64,000 nucleotides of DNA from FEN-1297 sp963834015 (GTDB lineage: Bacteria; Bacteroidota; Ignavibacteria; Ignavibacteriales; Ignavibacteriaceae): NCBI GenBank assembly GCA_963834015.1, contig CAWIAG010000004.1, positions 1,302,001-1,366,000 of the forward strand, read 5' to 3'. Under the pieces are notes generated by a model. That model was given only the letters and a program-made list of their open reading frames with translations. It did no database searches and was not told the DNA's origin. This document shows, one piece after another, positions 25,685 through 35,170 of the stretch. The translations under genes and the position numbers were made by a program. Numbering within the stretch: the first letter of the stretch is position 1; each line of letters opens with the position of its first letter.

Positions 25685-26899
25685 CTAAATCATGCAATTA
25701 ACTTTTATAGGCTGAACAAGAGGATCTTTTGCATGCCATTGGACAAGAATATTTATAAACGTATCGGTAAGTCCTAAATTTGCTTTTAGTAAAAGTTGTC
25801 CGCTTATTGATCTTATATCATCAAGTAATATCATACCCGGTTTTAAAGATTTTAAGTGTAACATTTTTACTTCGGTTGTAAAATTTGTATCCAGGTTCTT
25901 ACCCAATATTTGCTTGATTATATTTACATCATATTTCTGCGGAAGTTTTTCCATTTGCTGCAATAAATCAGCCCCCCGGAGGATTCCGCTTGCCGGCCTT
26001 ACCAGGTCAATCAGAATATGCATCAGTCGGGCGCCGAAAGGAATATCTTCTCCCTGTAAATCACAATTTTGGGGTTCACCCTTCCCGTTAAAGTCTTTTG
26101 CCTGTAATTCAATAATTTTAGCGACACCTGCAAATTGAGGTATATCTTTTAACAGCCCGGCAGCAAGAAGATGGTGATTCCGTGCTACCGATGAACCGTT
26201 CAGTACCGCCAGCCCTTCCTTGGTTATAGCAACTTGCATATATAAAGGTAATAATGCGATCCCAAAATTAAATAAGTCAAAAGCGCGCAATAAATCCCAG
26301 TGTTCCTGCGGTGTTAAATTTGGTAATGCTTTTAAAAATGCTGTTCCAACAGTTTTAACTTTTTCAGTAAGATCCGAAACAGATGTCGATAAATGATTTG
26401 CTAAATCACCTAAAATACCTGCCGTTTGTGCTATTGTTCCGTCAAGCAGTTCATTTAACTTTTTATTTTCTTCATCAAGAAGATTAATTAAATATTTATT
26501 GTGTTTCTTAAGATTATATTGTGAAATCCAATCCTTTAATTGGAGTTTAAGCTCGGCATCTTCCCAGGGCTTTGTAATGTAAGAATTTATTCCGCCTAAG
26601 TTAATAGCCCTGATTGTATCCTGATGATCTGAATATCCCGTAACTAATATCCTGACTGTATCGGGGGATACCATATTAGTTAGTTCCAAAACTTTTACAC
26701 CGTCATATCCGGGCATTCGCTGATCTGAAAGTACTACGGCGAAAGGACCTTCCTTCTCTAAAGTTTCTCCGATAGCTTTAGAATCCTGGAGTGTATATAC
26801 CTCAAAGTTTTCTTTATGCAGTAAATCTGCAAATGCATTCAGAAGTTCAGATTCATCATCCACATATAATATTTTTCGGTTTTCTATGAAATTTTCCAT
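25685..26899 (-). CDS. Response regulator: REC + degenerate HD-GYP-like domain
   Basis: A 404-aa, last gene of the signalling operon 30729-25685. The receiver covers residues 8-128, with acidic pair in YVDDESEL, phospho-Asp in VLSDQRMPG and Lys in YITKPWEDAEL. A coiled linker follows. The C-terminal half aligns with HD-GYP phosphodiesterases but lacks the catalytic set: HD is KD (GLLKDIPQ), the HHE block is absent and the GYP loop reads FNGKGEP, while the structural GEDIPFGARLMHIL is kept. It is therefore predicted not to cleave cyclic-di-GMP and may bind a ligand or partner. A partial paralogue begins at 63891. It lies 6 bp after the upstream gene. Confidence 0.82.
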   Translation of the reverse strand: MENFIENRKILYVDDESELLNAFADLLHKENFEVYTLQDSKAIGETLEKEGPFAVVLSDQRMPGYDGVKVLELTNMVSPDTVRILVTGYSDHQDTIRAINLGGINSYITKPWEDAELKLQLKDWISQYNLKKHNKYLINLLDEENKKLNELLDGTIAQTAGILGDLANHLSTSVSDLTEKVKTVGTAFLKALPNLTPQEHWDLLRAFDLFNFGIALLPLYMQVAITKEGLAVLNGSSVARNHHLLAAGLLKDIPQFAGVAKIIELQAKDFNGKGEPQNCDLQGEDIPFGARLMHILIDLVRPASGILRGADLLQQMEKLPQKYDVNIIKQILGKNLDTNFTTEVKMLHLKSLKPGMILLDDIRSISGQLLLKANLGLTDTFINILVQWHAKDPLVQPIKVNCMI

Positions 26900-26905
26900 G
26901 AGCTT

Positions 26906-28117
26906 TTAAATTAATTCTAAGTTTTTTATAGTTTTCAAAAAATCATTTAAGTTCAGTTCCCACTCCGGCGCCATTTTATCAACAACCGGATCGTGAGGAT
27001 AAGAATCTTTTCCCGATACCAGCGTATCAGCTATCTGGACAATTGTTGTCAGAGAATTATTACCGGAAAACCTGTGATGATTTGCAACGGCGGAAACAAT
27101 TCCCGGTGAAAAATTCCAATAATTCAACAATGCTTCACCCACTTCATCGTGAGTTATTATAAATAGTTCAGCATCCAATTCGAAGAGAGATTTATTACCC
27201 TTAGAATATTCCGAAAAAAATAAATCCAATTTTTCATTATTTGAACAAAATCTAAGTAGCATTCCTATTTCCAACATTAAACCTGCAATGTATGCTTCCT
27301 GGGGATCTACTTTCTCGTGCCAATTAAGAGAAATTTCCCTTGCAATTTGTGCCCTGATTATTGAAGATGTTGTAAACTCCTCAACAATATGAACAGCCTT
27401 TGGATATACGCTTGAACAAATACTATCAAAGGACTCTAAATAAAATAGTATATTTAAAACAAATTCAGTACCAATAAATGTTAAGGCATCAAATATATTT
27501 GTAATAGGCTTTCTTCCTCCATAAAAGATTGAATTGGACATTCTTAATAACTTTGCAACCAGGGCCGGACTTTTTTCAATTTCCGTTGCAATATCCTTGT
27601 GCGATAATTTTTCTTTTTGCAGCATAGTTTTTAATTTACTATGCAGGTCGGGAGGGGAGGGCAGGCTCTTAAACGACAACAGTATATCCTGCAATTTTTT
27701 TTGCTTCAACTCATGCTGAAGTTTCATTGATTCACTTACAATTGTTCTCAACTGCTCATCGTCCCAGGGCTTTAAAATGTAATAACCCGCTAATCCTTTG
27801 GACATTGCATTAAAAACGATTGATTTATCTTCATTTCCGCTCAGAAGTATTTTTATTGCATTCAACTCAATAACAGAGGGGTTTTCTAAAAATTGAATAC
27901 CGTTCATTTCCGGCATCCGCATATCCGTCAGAATTACATCGGCATCATTTTCCTTAAGAAATTCCAAAGCTTCACAACATGTTGAAAAGAAATACATTTT
28001 ATAACCGTCTTTTCTTAACAAGCATTGTAATGAAAATAAGATAGGTTCTTCATCATCGATAGCAATCAATACGGGCATATTTGATTTACCCGGCTGAATT
28101 CCATACTGTTTTTCCAT
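26906..28117 (-). CDS. Response regulator: REC + HDOD domain
   Basis: A 403-aa, middle gene of the operon. The receiver (about 14-130) has the acidic pair in IAIDDEEP, the phospho-Asp in VILTDMRMPEM and the Lys in YILKPWDDEQL. The HDOD domain spans about 150-350 (LPSPPDLHSKL, IEKSPALVAKLLRMSNS, IFDALTFIGTEFVLNIL), ending in an HD-like ITHDEVGEALLNYWNFSP and NHHRFSGNN. HDOD domains are non-catalytic HD relatives used in signalling. It lies 11 bp after the kinase gene. It is a close paralogue of the protein at 62672-63883, sharing most motif wording. Confidence 0.88.
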   Translation of the reverse strand: MEKQYGIQPGKSNMPVLIAIDDEEPILFSLQCLLRKDGYKMYFFSTCCEALEFLKENDADVILTDMRMPEMNGIQFLENPSVIELNAIKILLSGNEDKSIVFNAMSKGLAGYYILKPWDDEQLRTIVSESMKLQHELKQKKLQDILLSFKSLPSPPDLHSKLKTMLQKEKLSHKDIATEIEKSPALVAKLLRMSNSIFYGGRKPITNIFDALTFIGTEFVLNILFYLESFDSICSSVYPKAVHIVEEFTTSSIIRAQIAREISLNWHEKVDPQEAYIAGLMLEIGMLLRFCSNNEKLDLFFSEYSKGNKSLFELDAELFIITHDEVGEALLNYWNFSPGIVSAVANHHRFSGNNSLTTIVQIADTLVSGKDSYPHDPVVDKMAPEWELNLNDFLKTIKNLELI

Positions 28118-28128
28118 TATTCCTATCC

Positions 28129-30729
28129 TTAATTTTTCGTTTCTTCCGTAATTTGCGTTATAGGCAGCCTTATAATAAAGGTACTTCCATTACCGGCGGA
28201 GCTTTCAACTGTAAGGGATCCGTTATGTTTTTCTATTATAGTAGAGCAAATCCAAAGCCCTAACCCGGTTCCTTCTCCCACCTTTTTAGTTGTAAAAAAC
28301 GGATCAAAAATCCGTTTCAAATTTTCTTCGGATATTCCACACCCGGTATCTTTAATTTTTATGAAGACGGATTCATTATCCGGGTAAGTGGAAATGCTGA
28401 TCGTACCCTGTTCTTTTATTGAGTGTGCTGCATTTACAAGCAGGTTTACCAGTACTTGCTTAATTTCACCTATGTTGCATAATACCACCGGCAATTCAGT
28501 AAAATTTTTATTTAGCGCCGCTTTATATTTTATTTCATTCCATACAATAGTCACTGTGTCTTCAATAGCCTGATTAATGTTTGCTTCTGAAAATGAAGTA
28601 CCGGATGAATGTGCAAAACCGCGCATTCCTTCAACTATTTTTTTAATTCTCTGGGCCCCGTCGTGAATGCTGGTAAATATTCTTTTATAATTTTTTAAAA
28701 TAAAATTAAAATCTATTTCGTTTGTAAAACTATTTATTTCCTTCAATCCGTTGCTGCATTCTTCATTATCCTGACCGCAAAGTTTAAGATTCTGCCATTT
28801 ATTTAAAAGTTCCAGGGTATTTTCAAAGTACTCATTCAGCCTGTTTATACTGCTTGATACATAAGCAAGCGGGTTATTAATTTCATGCGCTATCCCTGAT
28901 GCTAATTGGCCGATGGAAGCCATTTTTTCTGTTCTTACAAGAGTACCCTGCATATTCTTTAAATCGGCAATCATATTTTCAAGTTCTGTATTCCTCTGCA
29001 TTAACTGCTTCTCAAGTTCATTTTTTTCCTGTTCGCGCTTTATCCTGTCCGTAATATCCTGCACTACACCGTATCCTTTTACCGTATTTCCTTTTTTATT
29101 TGTAATGATGAAGTAATGAGTACAAACGTAGCCGATTTTCCCATCTGTATAAACAATCCGGTGTTCGAATTGCCCTTTTAAATCAGGGTCTTTTGAAATA
29201 ATTGCGTTTTGAATTTCCTTGCCGATAATTGCAGCGTCTTCGGAATATATAAATCTTTTAACATAATTTGAAGAAGACATAATATAACCGCCTTCATATT
29301 CTGCAGTTGTTCCGAACAGGGAATAAAATTGATCGTTAAAGGTAAATAAGTCGCCGGCAAAATCGTACTCCCAATGCGCGAGATGGGCTATTTTCATTGC
29401 ATTTGCAAGCCGGGTTTCACTGGTTAAAAGAGCAACTTCTGCCTGCTTCAGCTCGGTTATATTATGCGATATACCGGCTATTCCGATTATATTATTTTGT
29501 TTATCGCGTAACGGCACTTTTGTAGTGAGCTGCCAGCCAGCCTGATCCGCCCCATTAAAAATTTTTTCTTCTTTGTTTAATAACGGGTTTCCCGATTCGA
29601 TTACCAACCGGTCATCATTACTATGATCTTTTGCTGTCTCATAAGGAAGCAGGTCAAATTCAGTTTTTGATTTTAACTGTTCCTGGGAATTAATACCCAG
29701 GGAGTGAAGATGAGCGGAATTATTGAGGATAAATTTACCTTCCAGGTTTTTTACAAAAATATTATCCGGAATTGTATTTATTATAGTAGACATTAAACTG
29801 CGTTCTTCATCAATAATGTTTTTCATAAGTACCCAATCGGTGATATCCCTGGACAGGCCAAAGGTCCCTGTGATTTTCCCCGATGTATCTTTCAACGGTA
29901 TTTTTGTCGTAGATACCCAGCTTATTTTGCCTGAATGAGACGTCTCTTTTTCAACTTTATTGATAACAGGTTCACCGGTTTCTATAATCCGTATTTCATC
30001 ATTTCTTGCTTCATCGGCATGTTCGGAGCTGAATATATCGGAATCGGATTTCATAAGAATATCATTTTCTGAAGATATATTGAACTTTTTTAAATATCCT
30101 TTATTAACTTTTAAGAATCTGCTTCCCGTATCTTTAAAATAAATTGTATCCGGTATGTTATCCATTAGGGTTAACATAAGATTGCGTTCTTCTCTGAATT
30201 CTTCTTCCACTTCCTTGCGCTTTGTAATATCAAGCATAATACCATTCCAGATAACGCTTCCATCGTATTTAGGCTCGGGGATTGAAGTAAATTCAAACCA
30301 GCGTGTATTTTCTTTAATCCGAAACCGTGCTTCGCATTTGAACTCTGAAAGACTGCTCCCGGAATTCAAACTCCCTTTAATTAAATTATCCAGATCATCA
30401 GGGTCCATCAGGTCGGCAAGGACACGGAAATCCTGAACAATATCTTCAGGCTCAAGCCCCAATAATTTTTTTGATGCAGAGCTTATATAAATAAATTCAA
30501 ACCTACCGTCAGCATGCATGTCAAGAAGATATACCATAGCCGGTATTCTTGCTTCCCATCGTTTGTATTTGTCGATTATTTTCTCATATTCTTTTATAAC
30601 ATGTTCATTAAAACGCAGCCCGGATTTAATTTGTTTCTTTTCCTTTGCATGTTTGAGCTTTAGAGCCCTGATTTGTTCGTTGATACCGGGTATTGTTTGC
30701 TGGCCTTTTCTCATATGCTTTTCAATCAT
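28129..30729 (-). CDS. Cytoplasmic multi-PAS sensor histidine kinase
   Basis: An 866-aa kinase without membrane segments. The N-terminal coiled coil (to about 57) precedes PAS1 (RYKRWEARIPAMVYLL, about 58-175), two similar PAS domains of the IPDTIYFKD type (about 180-430), PAS4 (HWEYDFAGDLFTFNDQFYSLF, about 436-570), a coiled coil, HisKA with phospho-His H615 (SGIAHEINNPLA) and HATPase_c (NLLVNAAHSIKE, DTGCGISEENLKRIFDPFF, GTGLGLWICSTI). It heads a three-gene operon with REC-HDOD and REC-HD-GYP-like partners, the likely phospho-acceptors. Its larger paralogue lies at 57408-62675. The input signal is unknown. Confidence 0.9.
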   Translation of the reverse strand: MIEKHMRKGQQTIPGINEQIRALKLKHAKEKKQIKSGLRFNEHVIKEYEKIIDKYKRWEARIPAMVYLLDMHADGRFEFIYISSASKKLLGLEPEDIVQDFRVLADLMDPDDLDNLIKGSLNSGSSLSEFKCEARFRIKENTRWFEFTSIPEPKYDGSVIWNGIMLDITKRKEVEEEFREERNLMLTLMDNIPDTIYFKDTGSRFLKVNKGYLKKFNISSENDILMKSDSDIFSSEHADEARNDEIRIIETGEPVINKVEKETSHSGKISWVSTTKIPLKDTSGKITGTFGLSRDITDWVLMKNIIDEERSLMSTIINTIPDNIFVKNLEGKFILNNSAHLHSLGINSQEQLKSKTEFDLLPYETAKDHSNDDRLVIESGNPLLNKEEKIFNGADQAGWQLTTKVPLRDKQNNIIGIAGISHNITELKQAEVALLTSETRLANAMKIAHLAHWEYDFAGDLFTFNDQFYSLFGTTAEYEGGYIMSSSNYVKRFIYSEDAAIIGKEIQNAIISKDPDLKGQFEHRIVYTDGKIGYVCTHYFIITNKKGNTVKGYGVVQDITDRIKREQEKNELEKQLMQRNTELENMIADLKNMQGTLVRTEKMASIGQLASGIAHEINNPLAYVSSSINRLNEYFENTLELLNKWQNLKLCGQDNEECSNGLKEINSFTNEIDFNFILKNYKRIFTSIHDGAQRIKKIVEGMRGFAHSSGTSFSEANINQAIEDTVTIVWNEIKYKAALNKNFTELPVVLCNIGEIKQVLVNLLVNAAHSIKEQGTISISTYPDNESVFIKIKDTGCGISEENLKRIFDPFFTTKKVGEGTGLGLWICSTIIEKHNGSLTVESSAGNGSTFIIRLPITQITEETKN

Positions 30730-31203
30730 CTGGTTATAAATAATTTGCAGCTCAGAATTTATATACAGGATTGTACTTAGAAATGATACGAATAATTTAA
30801 AATTGTACTCAATTTCAATTGTTTACCCCTAAATCTAAATCAATGGTAAAATTGGAATTGATTTACCGGCCTGAAAATATCATTTATTATACAAATCGTT
30901 TTCGAATCCTCTACAAATAATCATTATCATATAAAATCGTTACGGATTGAATAAAATATTACCCTGGAATAAATTATTTTAGTTCAACCTCTATTTATTA
31001 TCGTACTAATAAAGGATTTATTTAAGACTTGTATGCATAATTAATCAATATTTAATTTATGCTCAGGAGGGGCTCTGCGTTAAGTTTACGCCCAAGCGAT
31101 GCATCGGGGCGGCGCGGTGAAATTGATAACGAAACACCATGCCATTTTACTACTAAAATGACGGCCGTCTCTATTAAATGAACTGTGTAGTGTAGAAATT
31201 ATT
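30730..31203. other. Intergenic region upstream of the kinase operon
   Basis: 474 bp. It is mostly AT-rich and should hold the promoter of the 30729 operon. A GC-rich patch at about 31062-31165 (GGAGGGGCTCTGCG, ATGCATCGGGGCGGCGCGG, ACGGCCGTCTCTATT) resembles a decayed palindromic repeat located 3' of the NRAMP gene. No gene. Confidence 0.4.
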
Positions 31204-32373
31204 TCAAATCAGATATACCAAACTTGCAACGCCGGTACTAAAAATCAAAAAAACTATGCCCCAATAAATAATCTTATTATATCCGTTCAGGTAATGTTTT
31301 CCCATTAATTTTTTATCTGCCGCTATCAAACCTAAAGTTACGGCAGGCCCTACCAGGACAATTATCTGCAGCACCATAAGGTTCAGCGCCAGGTTAATTA
31401 AATTAAGAGAAACTATGGGAACAATAAGCGCGGGGATTGACTCAACCAGGTACACTTTGAACCAGTTTTTTCTTCCCCATCCCACCGCTTCGGTAAAACC
31501 CCAACTGCTCCCGAGTGAAATTACTATCAATGCGATGAATGAAGCGGCTATCAGTCCGATTCCGAAATAATAAGGAGCAAATTTACCTGCTACCGAAGCC
31601 AGCCCGAGTGATAAAGCTTTCGGCGAAGCAAAGTTTAAATAATGATTGTTTACTCCAATGCAGGCAATTGCAATTGCTACCATTATCAGTTCCGATACAA
31701 CGGCGCCGAGGAAAGTTTCCAACCGCATTGCCCACAAACTTTTTGCAGTAATTTTTTTCTCGGCAGTAGCGGAAGCCTGGTAAAATAACATAAACGGCAT
31801 AATAACAGCGCCGATATTGGCGGCAATAAGAAAAATGAAATCCGATGATGTTGAAAAATAAAAGGGAGTAACTTGTACGCCTTTACGTGCCGTTAAATAT
31901 GCCGATATAATCCAGGATATAACAAAGAAAACCGATACGATAATTAATGGTTTTTCAGCCTCGGCATATTTTCTTTTATATACAAGTATAACATGGGCAA
32001 GAAATGCAATAGGAACCGAGATAAGCGGCGAGATTCCTAAAATCTGAAATCCTATCGCTATTCCCGTGTATTCAACTACATAACTTATCACATCAACCAG
32101 AGCCATGGGAACCGACGCAAAAAGCGCTATACGCTTACTGTAATTTTCTCTTATCAATTCTCCAAGCCCTTTGCCTGTAACTGCTCCCACTCTTCCGGCC
32201 AGTTCCTGGATAAAATAAAGCGGGATAATAAGTAATACCAGGAACCAAATAAGCCTGGTTCCATATTGTGTTCCGCTTTCTGCTGCCGTTATAACGCTGG
32301 CGGCATCCACATCTGCAATCATAACAAGCCAGCCGGGTCCCCAGACGTGCAGCAGTTCTTTCAATTTTAACAT
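31204..32373 (-). CDS. NRAMP-family divalent metal transporter (divergent subgroup)
   Basis: A 389-aa inner-membrane transporter with about 11 hydrophobic segments. The first helix carries GPGWLVMIADVDAASVITAAESG in pieces; this is where classical Nramp has the DPGN metal-site motif, here ADVDAAS. The sixth helix has IGAVIMPFMLFYQASATAE in place of the usual MPHxLxLHS. GKGLGELIREN after helix 2 is typical of the family. The altered metal-site residues place it in the Nramp-related subgroup whose ion preference is not settled (Mn, Fe or Mg). It lies on the same strand and 321 bp downstream of a FecA-like receptor, which may point to iron or manganese. Confidence 0.82.
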   Translation of the reverse strand: MLKLKELLHVWGPGWLVMIADVDAASVITAAESGTQYGTRLIWFLVLLIIPLYFIQELAGRVGAVTGKGLGELIRENYSKRIALFASVPMALVDVISYVVEYTGIAIGFQILGISPLISVPIAFLAHVILVYKRKYAEAEKPLIIVSVFFVISWIISAYLTARKGVQVTPFYFSTSSDFIFLIAANIGAVIMPFMLFYQASATAEKKITAKSLWAMRLETFLGAVVSELIMVAIAIACIGVNNHYLNFASPKALSLGLASVAGKFAPYYFGIGLIAASFIALIVISLGSSWGFTEAVGWGRKNWFKVYLVESIPALIVPIVSLNLINLALNLMVLQIIVLVGPAVTLGLIAADKKLMGKHYLNGYNKIIYWGIVFLIFSTGVASLVYLI

Positions 32374-32694
32374 TCAGAGTCTCTCGTAAAACAGCATTAT
32401 TAACCTAATGCCTGAAAATTATTTAATATTATTCTGCCCGTAATAACATTGTGAAATTATTCTAATTGTCCGTTCATAATATTCATTTTTAACCTTCTCT
32501 TATAATTAAAGCTTTTTATTAAGCTTATTAAGACTTAGTATAAATAAAAAATAACAATATTTATGCCATAATCAAAGCATTATTCTTTATTTATTTACGG
32601 CTATTAATGAATTTATAATTCCGTTTTTTAAGAATGAATTACAGGATTTAAGAAAAAAAAATAAAATAACTATTTTAAAAACAATTTCAATATT
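32374..32694. other. Intergenic region upstream of the NRAMP gene
   Basis: 321 bp of AT-rich sequence. A partial palindrome ATTAAG-A-CTTAGT near 32527-32539 resembles the ATTTAG-A-CTAAAT site upstream of the FecA-like gene. Otherwise nothing. Confidence 0.35.
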
Positions 32695-34884
32695 CTATAA
32701 TCTTTCCGATAACCCGATATAAAACATTCTGCCGATTGATGGAATTATTCCGGGGCCCGGGTATTCATCGGTTCTTAGTGTGAAGTATTTGGCATTTGTC
32801 AGATTATTCACTCCGAAACTAAGCTTATAACTTTTGATACTATAAGAACCGGAAACATCAACTATACTGTAAGCCGGTATTATACCCACCAGCGCATCGG
32901 GGGAGAATACTGTGTTGGCAGCATCGGTAAATGATGAAGCATTGTAAGAGTACTGCGCATTAATGGAAAATCCGTTCAGGCCGTAATCCAGGCCGCACCT
33001 GTTTATATATTCAGGAGCATATTCAACACGGTTACCTGTATATTCTCCGGTTACGTAACGGGCATCGCTATACGCGAATGAATTATATATACTCAGCTTC
33101 CCCCATCCGTTCTGTTTGAAAATTCCGTCCATGATATTTAATTCTAAATATGCCTCAACTCCTTTATGCACATCAGAGCCTGTGTTGGTCTCGAATAAAT
33201 ATGTACTGTCATTATTGTTTTTTTCTTCGAGCAACCCGGTTTCATTTTTAATGTACATATAGTAAAGGCTAACGTCGTAGTTAAGGATATTACCGCTAAT
33301 TCCTCTATAACCAAAATCAATTGTATTTGCTGAAGCATCTTTAAGGTTTTGATCAATTTTTGCAAGTGAGCCGAACGGGGTTAAATTGTCATACGTAATG
33401 GGCCGGTAAGATTGGCTGAAGTTAGCATAAAAGTTTGCTTCATCCGAAGTTTTGTATTGGACGCTCAAAGCTCCCAGTAAAAAAGTGCGGGATGATTTCA
33501 GGTTGCCGGCATAAACAACCGGCTGATTGCTGTCGTTAGCCGTATTCGGTGCGAAACCATTGGCGGTTGTATGCAGGTATTCAAACCGGAGAGCGGGAGT
33601 AATACTGAATAAATTATTTATCCTGAATATATTTTCAATGTACGGCGCAATGTTGGTTGTGTAATAGTCCATGTCCTCTCCCCATGCTGAAAGCTGTGTA
33701 AGATCAAAACTGCTTCCCGTTGTGCCTTCACCGCCTTCAAGCCTTGTTAAATGAGAATATACGCCGCGTATACCGGAAGAAAACGTCTGGTTCATTCCGG
33801 CAATATTGTAATTATATAAATATCTTAGTTCGTTTGTAAAAGTTCTGAAATATTCGCGTTCCAGTTCACGGGGAGTGTACTGAAGGTCGGCTTGTATCGT
33901 ATCTAGCGCACCGGGGCCGCCGTCTTCGTTTCTCCATATCAGGTTGCGCTGGCTTAACAGGTATGAAGATACCAGGCTGACAGAAGCATTGTCATTAATC
34001 TTATAGTCTGCATGGGCAGCTAAAATATTCCACGGACTGTCAAGCCAGTTCCTTGTGCGAAGCGATTGCTGCGGGTTTGCATTAAATAATGAGTCTGTTA
34101 GTCCGCCCGGCATTTGGATCAGGTTTCTCAGTATTGTATACTCCAGGCCAAGCTGCAAGTCTTCACCCGGGTTATATTTAAGGCTCGTAAATCCCGACCA
34201 TTGAGTCTGCTGCGAGTTATCGCGCCACCCTTCAATGCGCCTGTATTGCAGAAAACCATAATACCTGAAATCGCCTTCGGTTCCCCCGATAGAATTAAAG
34301 CTGTTAAACAGTCCGTAACTTCCTGCTGTTTCCGAAGAAGTTACTTCAAGGGGGACGGGGGCGCCGTCTTTCAGTTCATAATTTACCGCTCCGCTCAACT
34401 GCGGCCCATACGCAAGCCCTGCGCCATCGCGTAAAAAAGTTATACTTTTAACAGCTTCCATAGGGGGTAAATAATAAGCTTCATTGTAACCGTATACATC
34501 TGCAGAAATATTATAACCGTTCTGCCTGGTATTTGTTTCAATGCTCTGATATGGATTCAGTCCTCTGAAACTTATACCATTTGCCGTAAAACCTCCGCTT
34601 TCCGTTTCGGTTATATTCACGCCCGGTATGCGCCCGATTATCTGACGGGTATTGTTAACGGCTTTATTTGCATCTAAACTGTCGATTTCAAGCACTTCAT
34701 TCTTCATACCGGAATAAATAATCCGGCCGGAATAATCGTTCATCCGCCCGATACCGTTCATAAGCCGGTAACCCGTTATGGTTATTACTTTTAACAGGTA
34801 AGTTGAATCGGGTGTCTGGGCAGAGAGTGAGCAGGGGAGAATAAAAATTATTAAACAAAAACACAGGATTAAAAAAAATTTCAA
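32695..34884 (-). CDS. FecA-like TonB-dependent receptor
   Basis: A 729-aa outer-membrane receptor. The signal peptide ends CSLSAQ (about 23). The plug at about 45-165 has IIGRIPGVNITE, GISFRGLNPYQSIE, TFLRDGAGLAYGPQLSGAVNYEL. In the barrel, the block MPGGLTDSLFNANPQQSLRTRNW (in pieces) followed by SPWNILAAHADY is characteristic of FecA-type ferric-citrate receptors, as are YRRIEGWRDNS and NFSQSYRPITYDNLTPFG. The C-terminus ends in FYIGLSERL. No FecA N-terminal signalling domain is present. TTG start with GAGG upstream. A candidate operator palindrome lies 38 bp before the start. Iron uptake is a family-based inference. Confidence 0.85.
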   Translation of the reverse strand: MKFFLILCFCLIIFILPCSLSAQTPDSTYLLKVITITGYRLMNGIGRMNDYSGRIIYSGMKNEVLEIDSLDANKAVNNTRQIIGRIPGVNITETESGGFTANGISFRGLNPYQSIETNTRQNGYNISADVYGYNEAYYLPPMEAVKSITFLRDGAGLAYGPQLSGAVNYELKDGAPVPLEVTSSETAGSYGLFNSFNSIGGTEGDFRYYGFLQYRRIEGWRDNSQQTQWSGFTSLKYNPGEDLQLGLEYTILRNLIQMPGGLTDSLFNANPQQSLRTRNWLDSPWNILAAHADYKINDNASVSLVSSYLLSQRNLIWRNEDGGPGALDTIQADLQYTPRELEREYFRTFTNELRYLYNYNIAGMNQTFSSGIRGVYSHLTRLEGGEGTTGSSFDLTQLSAWGEDMDYYTTNIAPYIENIFRINNLFSITPALRFEYLHTTANGFAPNTANDSNQPVVYAGNLKSSRTFLLGALSVQYKTSDEANFYANFSQSYRPITYDNLTPFGSLAKIDQNLKDASANTIDFGYRGISGNILNYDVSLYYMYIKNETGLLEEKNNNDSTYLFETNTGSDVHKGVEAYLELNIMDGIFKQNGWGKLSIYNSFAYSDARYVTGEYTGNRVEYAPEYINRCGLDYGLNGFSINAQYSYNASSFTDAANTVFSPDALVGIIPAYSIVDVSGSYSIKSYKLSFGVNNLTNAKYFTLRTDEYPGPGIIPSIGRMFYIGLSERL

Positions 34885-34921
34885 AACCGCCTCGCAGTTG
34901 ATGTTAAAAAATGTTATTCTT

Positions 34922-34934
34922 ATTTAGACTAAAT
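34922..34934. promoter_or_regulatory. Candidate operator upstream of the FecA-like gene
   Basis: A perfect interrupted palindrome, ATTTAG-A-CTAAAT, lies 38 bp before the TTG start. Related TTAG/CTAA half-sites are used by DtxR/MntR-type metal regulators; that link is an inference. Confidence 0.35.
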
Positions 34935-35108
34935 CTTAATAACAAATTTATACTTCATACTGCCTTTATCCAATACCGACAACAGGTGATTTTTACTACT
35001 ATTAATTGAGTATTTACATGTAGAGTTTTGAGCCGGAGGCTCACAAGATCATTTTTTATAAAAGCTCATGCTTTTATAAGGGCCAACGAACATGACATTT
35101 TGTATCAT

Positions 35109-35133
35109 AAAGAGGGGCATGCCCCGTCTCAAC
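35109..35133. repeat. Palindromic repeat, GAGACGGGG family, copy 3' of the LuxR-type gene
   Basis: AAAGAGGGGCATGCCCCGTC plus TCAAC, with one change in the left arm. It lies 38 bp downstream of the stop codon at 35171. Confidence 0.65.
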
Positions 35134-35170
35134 AACCTATAATTGAATTATTTCAATATTGAAAGATTAT

